NCBI GenBank assembly: GCA_020426505.1
Contig: JAGQPX010000151.1
Span: 1-39,215, forward strand
DNA: 39,215 bases
Source of the DNA: Planctomycetaceae bacterium
GTDB taxonomy: Bacteria > Planctomycetota > Planctomycetia > Planctomycetales > Planctomycetaceae
Direction: 5' to 3'
The translations under genes were made by a program, and so were the position numbers. Under the pieces are notes generated by a model. It was given only the letters and a program-made list of their open reading frames with translations, searched no databases and was not told where the DNA came from. This document shows positions 26,529-35,012 of the stretch, in pieces. Within the stretch, counting starts at the first letter, position 1. Every line of letters starts with the position of its first letter.

Positions 26529-29500
26529 TTAGTCCTCCTTTGGCTCATCGAATGTGCCCGGAGGCGGCACGACTGCGACTTGCGACGTGGTCGGCGCAGG
26601 GCTCTTTGGCGTCTCGTCCGGTGGTGGGGCGGACGACGTCGGTCGCCAGAATCCGATCACAGCTCGAATGACCCACAATGCGAGCATGAACAGCAGACCG
26701 AATCTCGCAGTCGCAAACGCCTGCATGGCGACGTGCTCACTCTTGAGACCGAGCAGCAGCACCCCAAACAGGATCAACAGCAGGATGCCCAGCTTGTTCT
26801 CCCACGAGGTCGGCATCAGCACAAATGCGATTACGATCAGAGCCGCACTGACGAGCAGCGTGTATTGCAGCGTGTTCCACCACAGGACCTTGATCTCACG
26901 GGCACCGCCCAAGTGCGAGTAGTGATAGGGTGTACGGCCCGTCGTGGGGAAATCCATCAGCACGCTTTCCGTCTCGCCAATCCAGGCGTTCATGTCCTCA
27001 TGCTTCGATCGCCAGACCGAGCCGCCGAAGATCGCCCCCAGAGGCCGTGCAGATCCCAGTAGAGTGAAGCCCTCGGGGTCACCGACGAGTGCGAACCCTC
27101 TCGGCACCCAGGCCACGACGCGCGTTTGTTGCACGGCTGCATCGGTGGGATCGCCCAGCCGCGGCAAAGGCAGCACCATGTTCCCCTGAAAGCCACCTTC
27201 AAATGGGGCCGGATGGACTTTCCCCAGAAACTGAAACGTCAATTGGAACGGCTCATCACTCGCTCCCTCGCGAGCCACCTTGACGTAATACGTGTCCCAG
27301 AAGTCTCCCTGCGTGTTGGCAGGATCAGGTTCAAGGCGTATATCACTTCCGTCGATCGAGACAGACAATACTTTGATTGCCTCAGGCAATTCGACACGCA
27401 GCCTCTGTCGCTCGGTCGACTTGAGTCTAAACCGACAACGATAGGTTGCCTCCTCATTTTCACTGAGCACCACCTCGACCAGTCGCCGTGAGACGACCGT
27501 CGCAATGACCTCCTGCACTTCGTACCGCGTCTGTGTGATGTCGACTTCGATCGTTGCGTCGGCCGGATGTTTGCGGTAGCGAAACGCCATCGCTCCCGAC
27601 TTGGGCAGGGTCGTCAATTCACGGACATCCATCGGCTCGACATCCGCACCATTCGCGTCAGCGGTGATCGTCAACGACTGCTCTTTCTCGATGCGAATCT
27701 CGCCCGTCACACGCGTGAGTGGTGTCGCATCCTGTTCATCGCCAGCTTCGAGTCTCAGTGGACGAATGATGCGGACGGTCAGTCCCTGTCGATGCGGGTC
27801 GACCTCTTGCTCGATTGGCTCAGCGTCGTCAGCATCGCTCTCCTGATCAGGAGCAGCATCCGAATCTGGCTCGGCATCGTCACCGTCAGTCGCATTGGAA
27901 GCGTCATCGTTCGATGTCTCTGATTCGGATTCGCCTGTCTCCAGTGACTCATCATCCGGAGTTGGATCATCCGACGAATCAGGTGAGTCATCTGCATCAT
28001 CTTGATCAGGGTCTTGATCCGGGGTTGTTTCAGAGTTGGCGTCAGGCTCCGAGTTGTCGGCGTCTGCAGTGTCTGCTGTCTCCACGGTGACCGGGATCAA
28101 CACTTCCCCCGGTTCGAGATCGTACGTCACACGAAAGCGTTGTTGGCCCAGGACGTCCCGTTGCATGATGAGCGTGTGGGGAACCCACCCCTCTTCAGCG
28201 TCTCCGGGCGTCTGTTGTTGGAGCGTGGGAGAAGTCGGTGTCGTCGCGACGGCTTCGATCTGCAGGGTGTCGATCGCCTCTTCGGGCACCGAGATGCGGA
28301 ACGTATCCAGCCCGGCATACTCAACGTTGAAGTCGACCAACGTGGTCACGCGAGTGCGGGTCGGCTCGACGTCAATCGTGGTGGCGACTGAGGACGACAG
28401 CCGCGTCGGTTTGCGGGTCATCGTAATCGGAATCACCACAGGTCGATTGGTGTATTGCCATGCGGCTCGCAAACGAGCCGTCCGGTGCATCTCGTGAGGT
28501 GGAGCCGGAGCCGGTCGTGCGGACTCCAGAGCTTGTTCATCGGTGGCGACTTCAACCGAGTCGTCAGCAAACAGTCGGACAGTACCCGTCTCGCGTTCGA
28601 CATCCAACGGCTCAGGGACCGGCAGCGAGAGTTCCGTCTGCTCGGCTTCCAGATCGACATGCCCCTCGACCACCACGGACACGCTCCCTTGGGTGCGTTC
28701 TCTCAGCAGGATTGTCAGCGTTCCGTCATCTGTTCGGTACTCCTTCAGGTGATCCGAACGGACGTCATCGATGGTCACGCCATCGGGAAGCTCCACACGC
28801 AGCTCGAACAGGCCGGCACGCTCAATGGTGTAGGACAGATTCGTCAGGACCTCTAACTCGTCCTCGCCGATGATCAGATTCGAAACCTGAGCGACCGTCA
28901 CACGTGGCTCGACATCCGCGACCGCTGCACTGAGCGTCAGCTCCGGATTGTAGAACTTGAACGCGATCGCTCCCGGTTGACGGATCTGCTGGTCGACTTC
29001 GTTTGGCTCGATCCGCACGACGCCCGACTGCTCGGCGATTCGCAAGGTCAAATCGTCGCTGTGAGAGACGACGATCTGCCCGCTCTCGCGCACGACGTCG
29101 AGAGCGTGCACACCGTTCGCAACTCCGTCTTCGGACATCCCGCCGAGCGTGACGGTGCGACCATCCAGTTTTTGTTCGGTATGCACCTCAACGGTCACTT
29201 CGTCATCGACTGCACTCAGGAGATCGATCGTGAGTACCTGTCGGTCATCTTGTTCCTCAGCTTGCCACGCCTGAACCTTTGTCGTGGCAGACACGTCAAG
29301 AATCCGAGACGCGACCGGCACCGCGACTTTCACCTGCTGCAGTTCGCCGCGCAGGACGTCGAACGTTAGCCATGCGTCTGTATGAATCAGGCCGTCAGCG
29401 ATGCGAAAGGCTTGCCGGTTGTTCACACTCGTGAGCAACTGCATCTGCGGTTGATCAGTGGCCCGGGGACGCCAAGCGGCGGCGATGTGCTTTGTCGCCC

Positions 29501-30185
29501 CCAGACTGGCACGTACACGGGTCTCATCGTCTTCGTCATCGACAGGTTGCTGGACCAGCCGCGGTCGAATCTCGATCTCCTGATCGTCCGCGGGCACACT
29601 CAACTCGAACGTCGTGATCGCAGCCGGAGGCACATCAAGGTCGATCTGTCGGCCATCGGGGGAGGTGACGACGCGTGCGGTCAACTCCAGCGTGACGGTC
29701 TGCTCTCCCTGCTTCTTGAACAACAGCGAGTAGGTGCCATCGCCCGTGCCTCGCAGAAGCACGTCGCCTTCACCGCCGGTCACTGCTCCGACCGCTGCGT
29801 CTCCAAAGTTGACCGGCACCTCGACCCAAGGCTTGCCGACCACGTTCACGGTCAACTCAGCCGTGATCCGCGCGAGGTCCTGTTCGATGGTCGCTACGTA
29901 CGATGCACTCGTGATGACTGCATCGACCGCTTTGCGATCGGCTCCATCCGTTGCGGCCTTCAAGGCCCAGAGTTCGAGATACTCCGCATAGGGCAGGACG
30001 ACCGACGCGTCCTGATTCTCGAACACGTCCTCAAAGTCCTCAAAAGGGACATAGATGATTCGTTCGGGCGGACCGTAGACCGGCTCCGGCTTATCGTCCT
30101 GAGCCGACAAGCGACCTCCGCACAGCATGAGCAGACTGGCCCCCGCGAACGCCAACCGGCTCAGAAACCTCGGTTTTCCGGACAT
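26529..30185 (-). CDS. Large exported membrane protein, paralogue of the giant protein
   Basis: 1,218 aa from ATG at 30185 (GAGGAATAGGAAAG upstream), giving a clean signal peptide (RLAFAGASLLMLCGGRLSAQ). Module A starts with RIIYVPFEDF (42-51) and VVLPYAEYLELW (62-73), matching the module openings of the giant protein encoded downstream. Long beta-rich regions follow. Residues about 702-798 are an acidic Asp/Ser/Pro/Glu linker of very low complexity. A further beta domain precedes three C-terminal membrane helices at about 1101-1178, then a Pro-rich cytoplasmic-type tail. Its stop codon lies between the Shine-Dalgarno and GTG start of the giant gene, so the two are co-translated. No catalytic motif seen. 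A surface or periplasm-spanning structural role is inference. Confidence 0.85.
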   Translation of the reverse strand: MSGKPRFLSRLAFAGASLLMLCGGRLSAQDDKPEPVYGPPERIIYVPFEDFEDVFENQDASVVLPYAEYLELWALKAATDGADRKAVDAVITSASYVATIEQDLARITAELTVNVVGKPWVEVPVNFGDAAVGAVTGGEGDVLLRGTGDGTYSLLFKKQGEQTVTLELTARVVTSPDGRQIDLDVPPAAITTFELSVPADDQEIEIRPRLVQQPVDDEDDETRVRASLGATKHIAAAWRPRATDQPQMQLLTSVNNRQAFRIADGLIHTDAWLTFDVLRGELQQVKVAVPVASRILDVSATTKVQAWQAEEQDDRQVLTIDLLSAVDDEVTVEVHTEQKLDGRTVTLGGMSEDGVANGVHALDVVRESGQIVVSHSDDLTLRIAEQSGVVRIEPNEVDQQIRQPGAIAFKFYNPELTLSAAVADVEPRVTVAQVSNLIIGEDELEVLTNLSYTIERAGLFELRVELPDGVTIDDVRSDHLKEYRTDDGTLTILLRERTQGSVSVVVEGHVDLEAEQTELSLPVPEPLDVERETGTVRLFADDSVEVATDEQALESARPAPAPPHEMHRTARLRAAWQYTNRPVVIPITMTRKPTRLSSSVATTIDVEPTRTRVTTLVDFNVEYAGLDTFRISVPEEAIDTLQIEAVATTPTSPTLQQQTPGDAEEGWVPHTLIMQRDVLGQQRFRVTYDLEPGEVLIPVTVETADTADADNSEPDANSETTPDQDPDQDDADDSPDSSDDPTPDDESLETGESESETSNDDASNATDGDDAEPDSDAAPDQESDADDAEPIEQEVDPHRQGLTVRIIRPLRLEAGDEQDATPLTRVTGEIRIEKEQSLTITADANGADVEPMDVRELTTLPKSGAMAFRYRKHPADATIEVDITQTRYEVQEVIATVVSRRLVEVVLSENEEATYRCRFRLKSTERQRLRVELPEAIKVLSVSIDGSDIRLEPDPANTQGDFWDTYYVKVAREGASDEPFQLTFQFLGKVHPAPFEGGFQGNMVLPLPRLGDPTDAAVQQTRVVAWVPRGFALVGDPEGFTLLGSARPLGAIFGGSVWRSKHEDMNAWIGETESVLMDFPTTGRTPYHYSHLGGAREIKVLWWNTLQYTLLVSAALIVIAFVLMPTSWENKLGILLLILFGVLLLGLKSEHVAMQAFATARFGLLFMLALWVIRAVIGFWRPTSSAPPPDETPKSPAPTTSQVAVVPPPGTFDEPKED

Positions 30186-30621
30186 CTTTCCTATTCCTCG
30201 ATACGGTGGCTCGATCACTCAGTCGAAGCGGATGCGGCAGAAGCAATGAATGCCCTTGTATTCACCCCTGTTTCGCGGAAACTCCTATTCCGTGCAGTAT
30301 TCAACTGCCTCCTACTCTAACTTACGACGGCTCAGCTTGGCGATCCTTAGACGGTGTTTCACGACTGGCTGCTCATTGGAGCCGGAATGTTTCAGCTGCG
30401 ATGTGCACAATTGCGGATACAGGAGATGACGGTTCAGTCTCCCGGCCAGTTCCCCAGATTCTCTTTCCTCACACAAATTCCAGCGTTGCGCGAACCGATT
30501 GCCCCGGTTGACGGTCTTTGCCAACGTTGGCTAGAACGCGCTCACGGTTCTGCGTGCAACAGTCGCCCCTCGTAACGGCGACCGCGTCGAACCCGATTGA
30601 CGAAAGCCGAAAGCTGCCTCG
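30186..30621. other. Divergent intergenic region upstream of thrS
   Basis: About 436 nt between the large-protein gene pair (minus) and thrS (plus). No supported gene. A possible thrS promoter TTGACG (30508-30513), 18-nt spacer, TAGAAC (30532-30537) lies 85 nt upstream of the ATG. I saw no T-box-like leader or strong terminator stem. Confidence 0.4.
30508..30537 (+). promoter_or_regulatory. Candidate thrS promoter
   Basis: TTGACG-18 nt-TAGAAC, 85 nt upstream of the thrS start. The -35 matches 5/6 and the -10 4/6. By eye only. Confidence 0.25.
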
Positions 30622-32805
30622 ATGCCCACCATTCAACTCCCCGATGGCACCACCAAAGACTTCCCCGCAGGCTCCACCGCACTCGATGTCGCCAAATCGA
30701 TCAGCGAACGGCTGATGCAGCAGACCATCGCAGCAGAGGTCGATGGCAACACGGTCGACAGCATGCGACCACTGGAAGAACTCTCCGAGTCAGACCCCAT
30801 CCCGCTCAAACTCTTCACCACTCGTGATGACGAAGCCCTCGGCGTCCTGCGGCACTCGTGCGCCCATGTGATGGCCCGAGCCGTGATGCGTCTGTACGAC
30901 GGCGTCGGTCTCGCCTTCGGACCGACCACCGGCAACGGCTTCTATTACGACTTCGATCTCGCCACTCCGATCAGCGAGGAAGACTTCCCCAAGATCGAAG
31001 CCGAGATGCAGGCCATCATCAAGGAGGGCGAGCCGTTTGAGCGGTTCAGCCTCTCGCGTGATGAGGCGATCAAGCTGGTTGATGATCTCGATCAGGAACT
31101 CAAGACCGAACACATCCAGACCGGCCTCGCTGAGCATGACAGCCTGAGCTTTTACCGTCAGGGGGAGTTCGTCGACCTGTGTCGCGGTCCTCACATTCCC
31201 GATGCTGGCAAGATCAAAGCGTTCAAACTGCTGAGCATCGCAGGCTCTTACTGGAAGGGGGATGCGAACAACAAACACCTGCAACGTCTGTACGGCACGG
31301 CCTTCTTCGACAAGAAGCAAATGCAGGCGTACCTCGAACAGGTCGAGGAAGCCAAACGCCGCGATCACCGCGTGCTCGGCAAACAGCACGGCCTGTTCAC
31401 TCTCGCGAATGACGTCGGCAGCGGCCTCTGCCTTTGGCTTCCCAAGGGAGCGACCGTCCGTGCACTCCTCGAAGACTTCATCAAACAGGAACTGCTCAGA
31501 CGCGGTTACGAACCGGTCTATTCGCCACACGTCGGTCGCGTCGAACTGTACGAGACCAGCGGTCACTTTCCGTACTACCGGGAGTCGCAGTTCCCCCCCC
31601 TATTCGGTCACCCTGCTGGACAACTCGTCGACTACTGGAAGACCAAGCTCGACGAAGGTGATATTGACGATGATGCCGAGTCGGACTTTCTCGCTGCCGC
31701 CAAGGACATTGGCTGTCCATTCAATGACTATCCCTTCGCCAAGAGGGCCGAGGAGAAGATCGCCTACCTCAAGGCTTGGGAGAAGCAGCAGGAGCGGTAC
31801 CTGCTCAAGCCGATGAACTGTCCGCACCATGTGCAGATGTACAAGGCTCAGCCTCGCTCGTATCGTGATCTCCCGGTCCGCCTCGCTGAGTTCGGAACCG
31901 TGTATCGGCACGAGCAGTCGGGCGAACTCAACGGTATGCTCCGCGTGCGCGGCCTCACTCAGGACGATGCACACCTCTTCTGCACTCCGGATCAGGTCGA
32001 GCAGGAATTCAAGGACACCCTCGACCTCGTGAAGTTCGTCCTCGCCTCGGTCGGGCTTGAAGATTACCGCGTCCAGCTCTCGCTTCGTGAACCGGACTCC
32101 GACAAGTACACCGGCTCCGATGAACTCTGGGATCAGGCCGAGTCGGTCCTCCGTAAAGTGCTGGAGGAGTCGGGACTCGACTTCACCGAATGCGAAGGCG
32201 AAGCCGCCTTCTACGGTCCGAAGGCCGACTTCATGGTCAGCGACGCCATTGGCCGCGAGTGGCAACTGGGCACTGTACAACTCGACTACAACCTGCCCGA
32301 ACGGTTCGACCTCGAATACGTCGGCGACGACAACACCACTCACCGCCCGGTCATGATCCACCGTGCCCCGTTCGGTTCGATGGAACGCTTCGTCGGCATG
32401 CTCATCGAGCACTTCGCAGCCGCGTTCCCGCTCTGGCTCGCCCCGGAACAAGTCCGCATCCTCGGCCTCAACGACGACATGCTCCCCTATTGCGAAGAAC
32501 TGCAGTCACAATTCCGGGCAGCCGGCTTCCGCACCACCATCGACCACCAGTCAGCCAACGTCAAAAAGAAGATTCGTGACGCCCAGCTGGACCTGATTCC
32601 CTACATGATCGTCGCCGGCCCGAAGGACCAGGAGAAAGGCGGCCTCTCCCTCCGCGACAGGCTAGAAGGCGACCTCGGCTACATGCCCACCGCAGACGCC
32701 ATCGCCAAACTGACCAAAGAACGCGACACCCGCCAAATCCGCCAAGTCATCAAGAGTGATTTCAAAGGCTTCCAAGGTGGCGAAGAGGAGGCGAATGAGT
32801 ATTGA
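30622..32805 (+). CDS. thrS: Threonyl-tRNA synthetase with extra insertion
   Basis: 727 aa, longer than the usual 640-680. It charges tRNA-Thr with threonine. Domains in order: TGS (about 1-62, IQLPDGTTKDFPAGSTALDVA), editing domain with HSCAH (78-82) and FVDLCRGPHIP, class II catalytic core, and a C-terminal anticodon-binding domain (about 610-715). Zinc and active-site residues are in place: Cys of MNCPHH, His of YRHEQSG, His of MIHRAPFGSMERF. Two oddities: residues about 329-392 are an extra block between the FPPLF and YLLKPMNCP segments, and the usual NCPGH is NCPHH. The frame stays open through a C8 run at 31593-31600. Divergent from the giant-protein operon. Confidence 0.95.
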   Translation: MPTIQLPDGTTKDFPAGSTALDVAKSISERLMQQTIAAEVDGNTVDSMRPLEELSESDPIPLKLFTTRDDEALGVLRHSCAHVMARAVMRLYDGVGLAFGPTTGNGFYYDFDLATPISEEDFPKIEAEMQAIIKEGEPFERFSLSRDEAIKLVDDLDQELKTEHIQTGLAEHDSLSFYRQGEFVDLCRGPHIPDAGKIKAFKLLSIAGSYWKGDANNKHLQRLYGTAFFDKKQMQAYLEQVEEAKRRDHRVLGKQHGLFTLANDVGSGLCLWLPKGATVRALLEDFIKQELLRRGYEPVYSPHVGRVELYETSGHFPYYRESQFPPLFGHPAGQLVDYWKTKLDEGDIDDDAESDFLAAAKDIGCPFNDYPFAKRAEEKIAYLKAWEKQQERYLLKPMNCPHHVQMYKAQPRSYRDLPVRLAEFGTVYRHEQSGELNGMLRVRGLTQDDAHLFCTPDQVEQEFKDTLDLVKFVLASVGLEDYRVQLSLREPDSDKYTGSDELWDQAESVLRKVLEESGLDFTECEGEAAFYGPKADFMVSDAIGREWQLGTVQLDYNLPERFDLEYVGDDNTTHRPVMIHRAPFGSMERFVGMLIEHFAAAFPLWLAPEQVRILGLNDDMLPYCEELQSQFRAAGFRTTIDHQSANVKKKIRDAQLDLIPYMIVAGPKDQEKGGLSLRDRLEGDLGYMPTADAIAKLTKERDTRQIRQVIKSDFKGFQGGEEEANEY

Positions 32806-32882
32806 TAGGTGTCAGGAGTGAACGAAAGCAACGGAGGGTCGAACCAGATCCAAAACTCTAGAGGCGATCTTAGGACAAACGC

Positions 32883-34433
32883 ATGGCTACAAAAGTGAAT
32901 CTCGATGCTCTGATTCCCCGCGAAGACTTTGAAATCAAGACGGAGCCTTCGCAATCTCAGACAACTCAAACCGTCCAGATTCGTGACCTCGAAGTGCGGT
33001 CATTCTTTTATCCGAATCTGCGAAAGCCTGACTTTCAACGAGAGACCGGCGACTGGGATGTGAAGAAAGTCGCCTCATTCCTGAAGAGTTTCTTGGATGG
33101 TGATCTAATCCCAGCGATCATCTTGTGGAGTTCAGGTAATGCAATTTTCGTGATCGATGGTGCACACAGACTTGGAGCGCTGGCTGCATGGGTTCACGAT
33201 GATTATGGAGATGGCCGAGTATCCCGAGCGTTTTTCGATGAACGAATCCCGGACGAACAGCTTGAGGTAGCCGAAAAAGCTCGACGTTTGGTGAAACGAA
33301 CTGTGGGGACATATGACGAGCTGAAATTCGCAAACGAAAACCCACAAAAGGCAAAGCCTGAGTACGTGGAACGAGCGAAACGGTTGGCGACAATTGCACT
33401 ACATCTTCAATGGGTTCACGGCGATGCGGAGAAAGCAGAGCAGTCTTTCCTGAAGATCAATCAACAAGCTGCGCCAATCGACAAGACCGAGTTACAAATC
33501 ATCGAGCAACGTAGAAAGCCGAATGCCTTGGCCGCACGAGCCATCGTCCGTTCTGGAACCGGTCACAAATATTGGTCTCAGTTCACAGACGAGCGACAGG
33601 AGGAAATTGAGTCGACTGCAAAGGACATCAACCGTCTATTGTTCCGTCCACCACTTGAAAGTCCAATCAAGACGCTTGATCTTCCCGTTGGTGGACATGG
33701 CTACAACTCCCGCAGCTTGCGACTGGTTTTCGATCTTGTGAACCTTTCAAACAGAGGGATTGACGTCGACGCTGCCGCGATCGCTGACGACGAAGATGGA
33801 AACTCGACAGTGAAGCATCTCAAGAACACTCGAAGAGTTCTCCAAAGAATCACTGGGACCCATCCGGGTTCACTTGGCTTGCATCCTGCAGTTTATTTCT
33901 ACAGTGCATCCGGCAGGTATCAGCCAACCGGCTTCCTGGCTGCTGTGGAAATGGTCCGAGACTTTGAAGAAAAGAATCGATTTAGAACTTTCTCGGATGT
34001 CAGACGTCAGTTTGAGGACTTCGTAGTGAAGTACAAAAGCCTTTCAAATCAAGTGACGGTCAAGTGGGGCAGCGGTGTCAAAGGGTTCAGCAGGCTGAAA
34101 GAGGTATATGACATCGTTCTCAATGACCTCGGAGCAGAACACACAGAAGAACAAATCATCGAGAACTTTCAGCAAAACAAGACCTTTCGCTTCCTTCGTT
34201 GGGAGGAGCCAGTCCATGAAACAGAATCACCAGATTTCTCAAAAGAAACAAAATCAGCTGCATTCCTCAGGGATGCCCTTTCAAGTGCGCTTCGTTGCAA
34301 TATCTGCAATGGGCTGATCCACCGCAATTCAATTACGATTGATCACGAACAACGCAAACGTGAAGGTGGCACTGGTAGCTTGGACAATGCACAGCTGACA
34401 CACCCCTACTGCAACTCCACTCTCAAGAACTGA
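32883..34433 (+). CDS. DUF262 (ParB/GmrS-like) protein with C-terminal HNH nuclease
   Basis: 516 aa, AGGA nine nt upstream of ATG. The N-terminal DUF262 domain is clear: LRKPDFQRETGDWDVKK (PDFQR at 49-53) and VIDGAHRLGALAAW (IDGAHR at 91-96), the conserved nucleotide-handling motifs of this superfamily. The middle 300 residues are helical and unassigned. The C-terminus is an HNH module with Cys472/Cys475 and Cys510 as zinc ligands, Asp487-His488 and Asn502 (TIDHEQRKR...SLDNAQLTHPYC). DUF262-HNH proteins include type IV, GmrSD-like restriction enzymes, so defence against modified foreign DNA is a reasonable inference. It stands alone, with visibly lower GC than its neighbours and beside a decayed GxxExxY gene, which suggests horizontal acquisition. 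Confidence 0.82.
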   Translation: MATKVNLDALIPREDFEIKTEPSQSQTTQTVQIRDLEVRSFFYPNLRKPDFQRETGDWDVKKVASFLKSFLDGDLIPAIILWSSGNAIFVIDGAHRLGALAAWVHDDYGDGRVSRAFFDERIPDEQLEVAEKARRLVKRTVGTYDELKFANENPQKAKPEYVERAKRLATIALHLQWVHGDAEKAEQSFLKINQQAAPIDKTELQIIEQRRKPNALAARAIVRSGTGHKYWSQFTDERQEEIESTAKDINRLLFRPPLESPIKTLDLPVGGHGYNSRSLRLVFDLVNLSNRGIDVDAAAIADDEDGNSTVKHLKNTRRVLQRITGTHPGSLGLHPAVYFYSASGRYQPTGFLAAVEMVRDFEEKNRFRTFSDVRRQFEDFVVKYKSLSNQVTVKWGSGVKGFSRLKEVYDIVLNDLGAEHTEEQIIENFQQNKTFRFLRWEEPVHETESPDFSKETKSAAFLRDALSSALRCNICNGLIHRNSITIDHEQRKREGGTGSLDNAQLTHPYCNSTLKN

Positions 34434-35012
34434 CACCGCTACGTACCTTCCTATCACCCGTGCAGCCAACAACGTTGAGACCAAAGGTCGTTCACGATGT
34501 CATTGGAACTGGCTGTGAGGTACATTCCCGTTGCTGATGTCAAATCATGAGAAGTGACTGGTGCATAAGTTGGGGTTGTGGGGGATCGCGTGTTTGAAGC
34601 AGCAGGCGGTGACCGTGCGGGACTAGGACATTTCGTTCGACGAGGAGCTGCGATGTGACGTGCTCGTGGAGGGGCGTCTGTTGATCAAGATCAAGTTGGT
34701 GCAGGAGGTGCATCCGATTCACAAGGCTCAGTTGTTGTCCTTCATAAAGTTGATGGACGTGCCGGTGAGGTTGGTGGTCAACTTTCATGAGATGAAACTC
34801 GTGGACGGAGTGCATCGCATGTTGCTGCCGGGGACCAATCGGAATGGGTGAATCGAAGCCAAGGAAGGGGTGAAGGCAGACATCGAAGCTTCTCTGTGAC
34901 GATTCGCTCGTGTGTGTTCCCGGTGAATTCCCCAGGCGGTTGGTTGTCGTGAGAGGCGGGGCAGCATACTTTGAGTCGTTGGTTTGATCCCTTTCATTTG
35001 ATGGAGTCGGTG
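34434..35012. other. Gene-poor stretch with decayed gene
   Basis: About 580 nt between the DUF262-HNH gene and the PQQ-propeller gene. It contains the GxxExxY remnant (listed separately); the rest shows no coding signal. The last 100 nt should hold the promoter of the PQQ gene. Confidence 0.5.
34558..34851 (+). pseudogene. Decayed GxxExxY-family gene
   Basis: Reading one frame from 34558 to the TGA at 34849-34851 gives HKLGLWGIACLKQQAVTVRD, a stop (TAG, 34624-34626), then DISFDEELRCDVLVEGRLLI, KIKLVQEVHPIHKAQLLSFI and KLMDVPVRLVVNFHEMKLVD. This matches the C-terminal two thirds of GxxExxY proteins (DLLVEG, PIHEAQLL-Y-K, G-L-INF, LK-G). The N-terminal part with the GxxExxY motif and the start codon are missing, and the catalytic-looking Glu-Leu-Lys is now Lys-Ile-Lys. 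So it is truncated and stop-interrupted. In intact members the function is unclear. Confidence 0.75.

Noticed and set aside
27780..28085. Low-complexity GAT/TCA-rich DNA as a tandem repeat or CRISPR-like array
   Set aside because: Units vary and no exact repeat with spacers exists; it encodes an acidic protein linker.
31593..31600. Run of eight C in thrS as a possible frameshift
   Set aside because: The thrS frame continues normally through it into conserved motifs.
30790..32451. Two long open frames antisense to thrS
   Set aside because: They are shadows of thrS codon bias; no domain or start signal.
34471..34492. Short inverted repeat GACC-aaa-GGTC after the HNH gene as a terminator
   Set aside because: Only 4 bp of core stem and no U-run.
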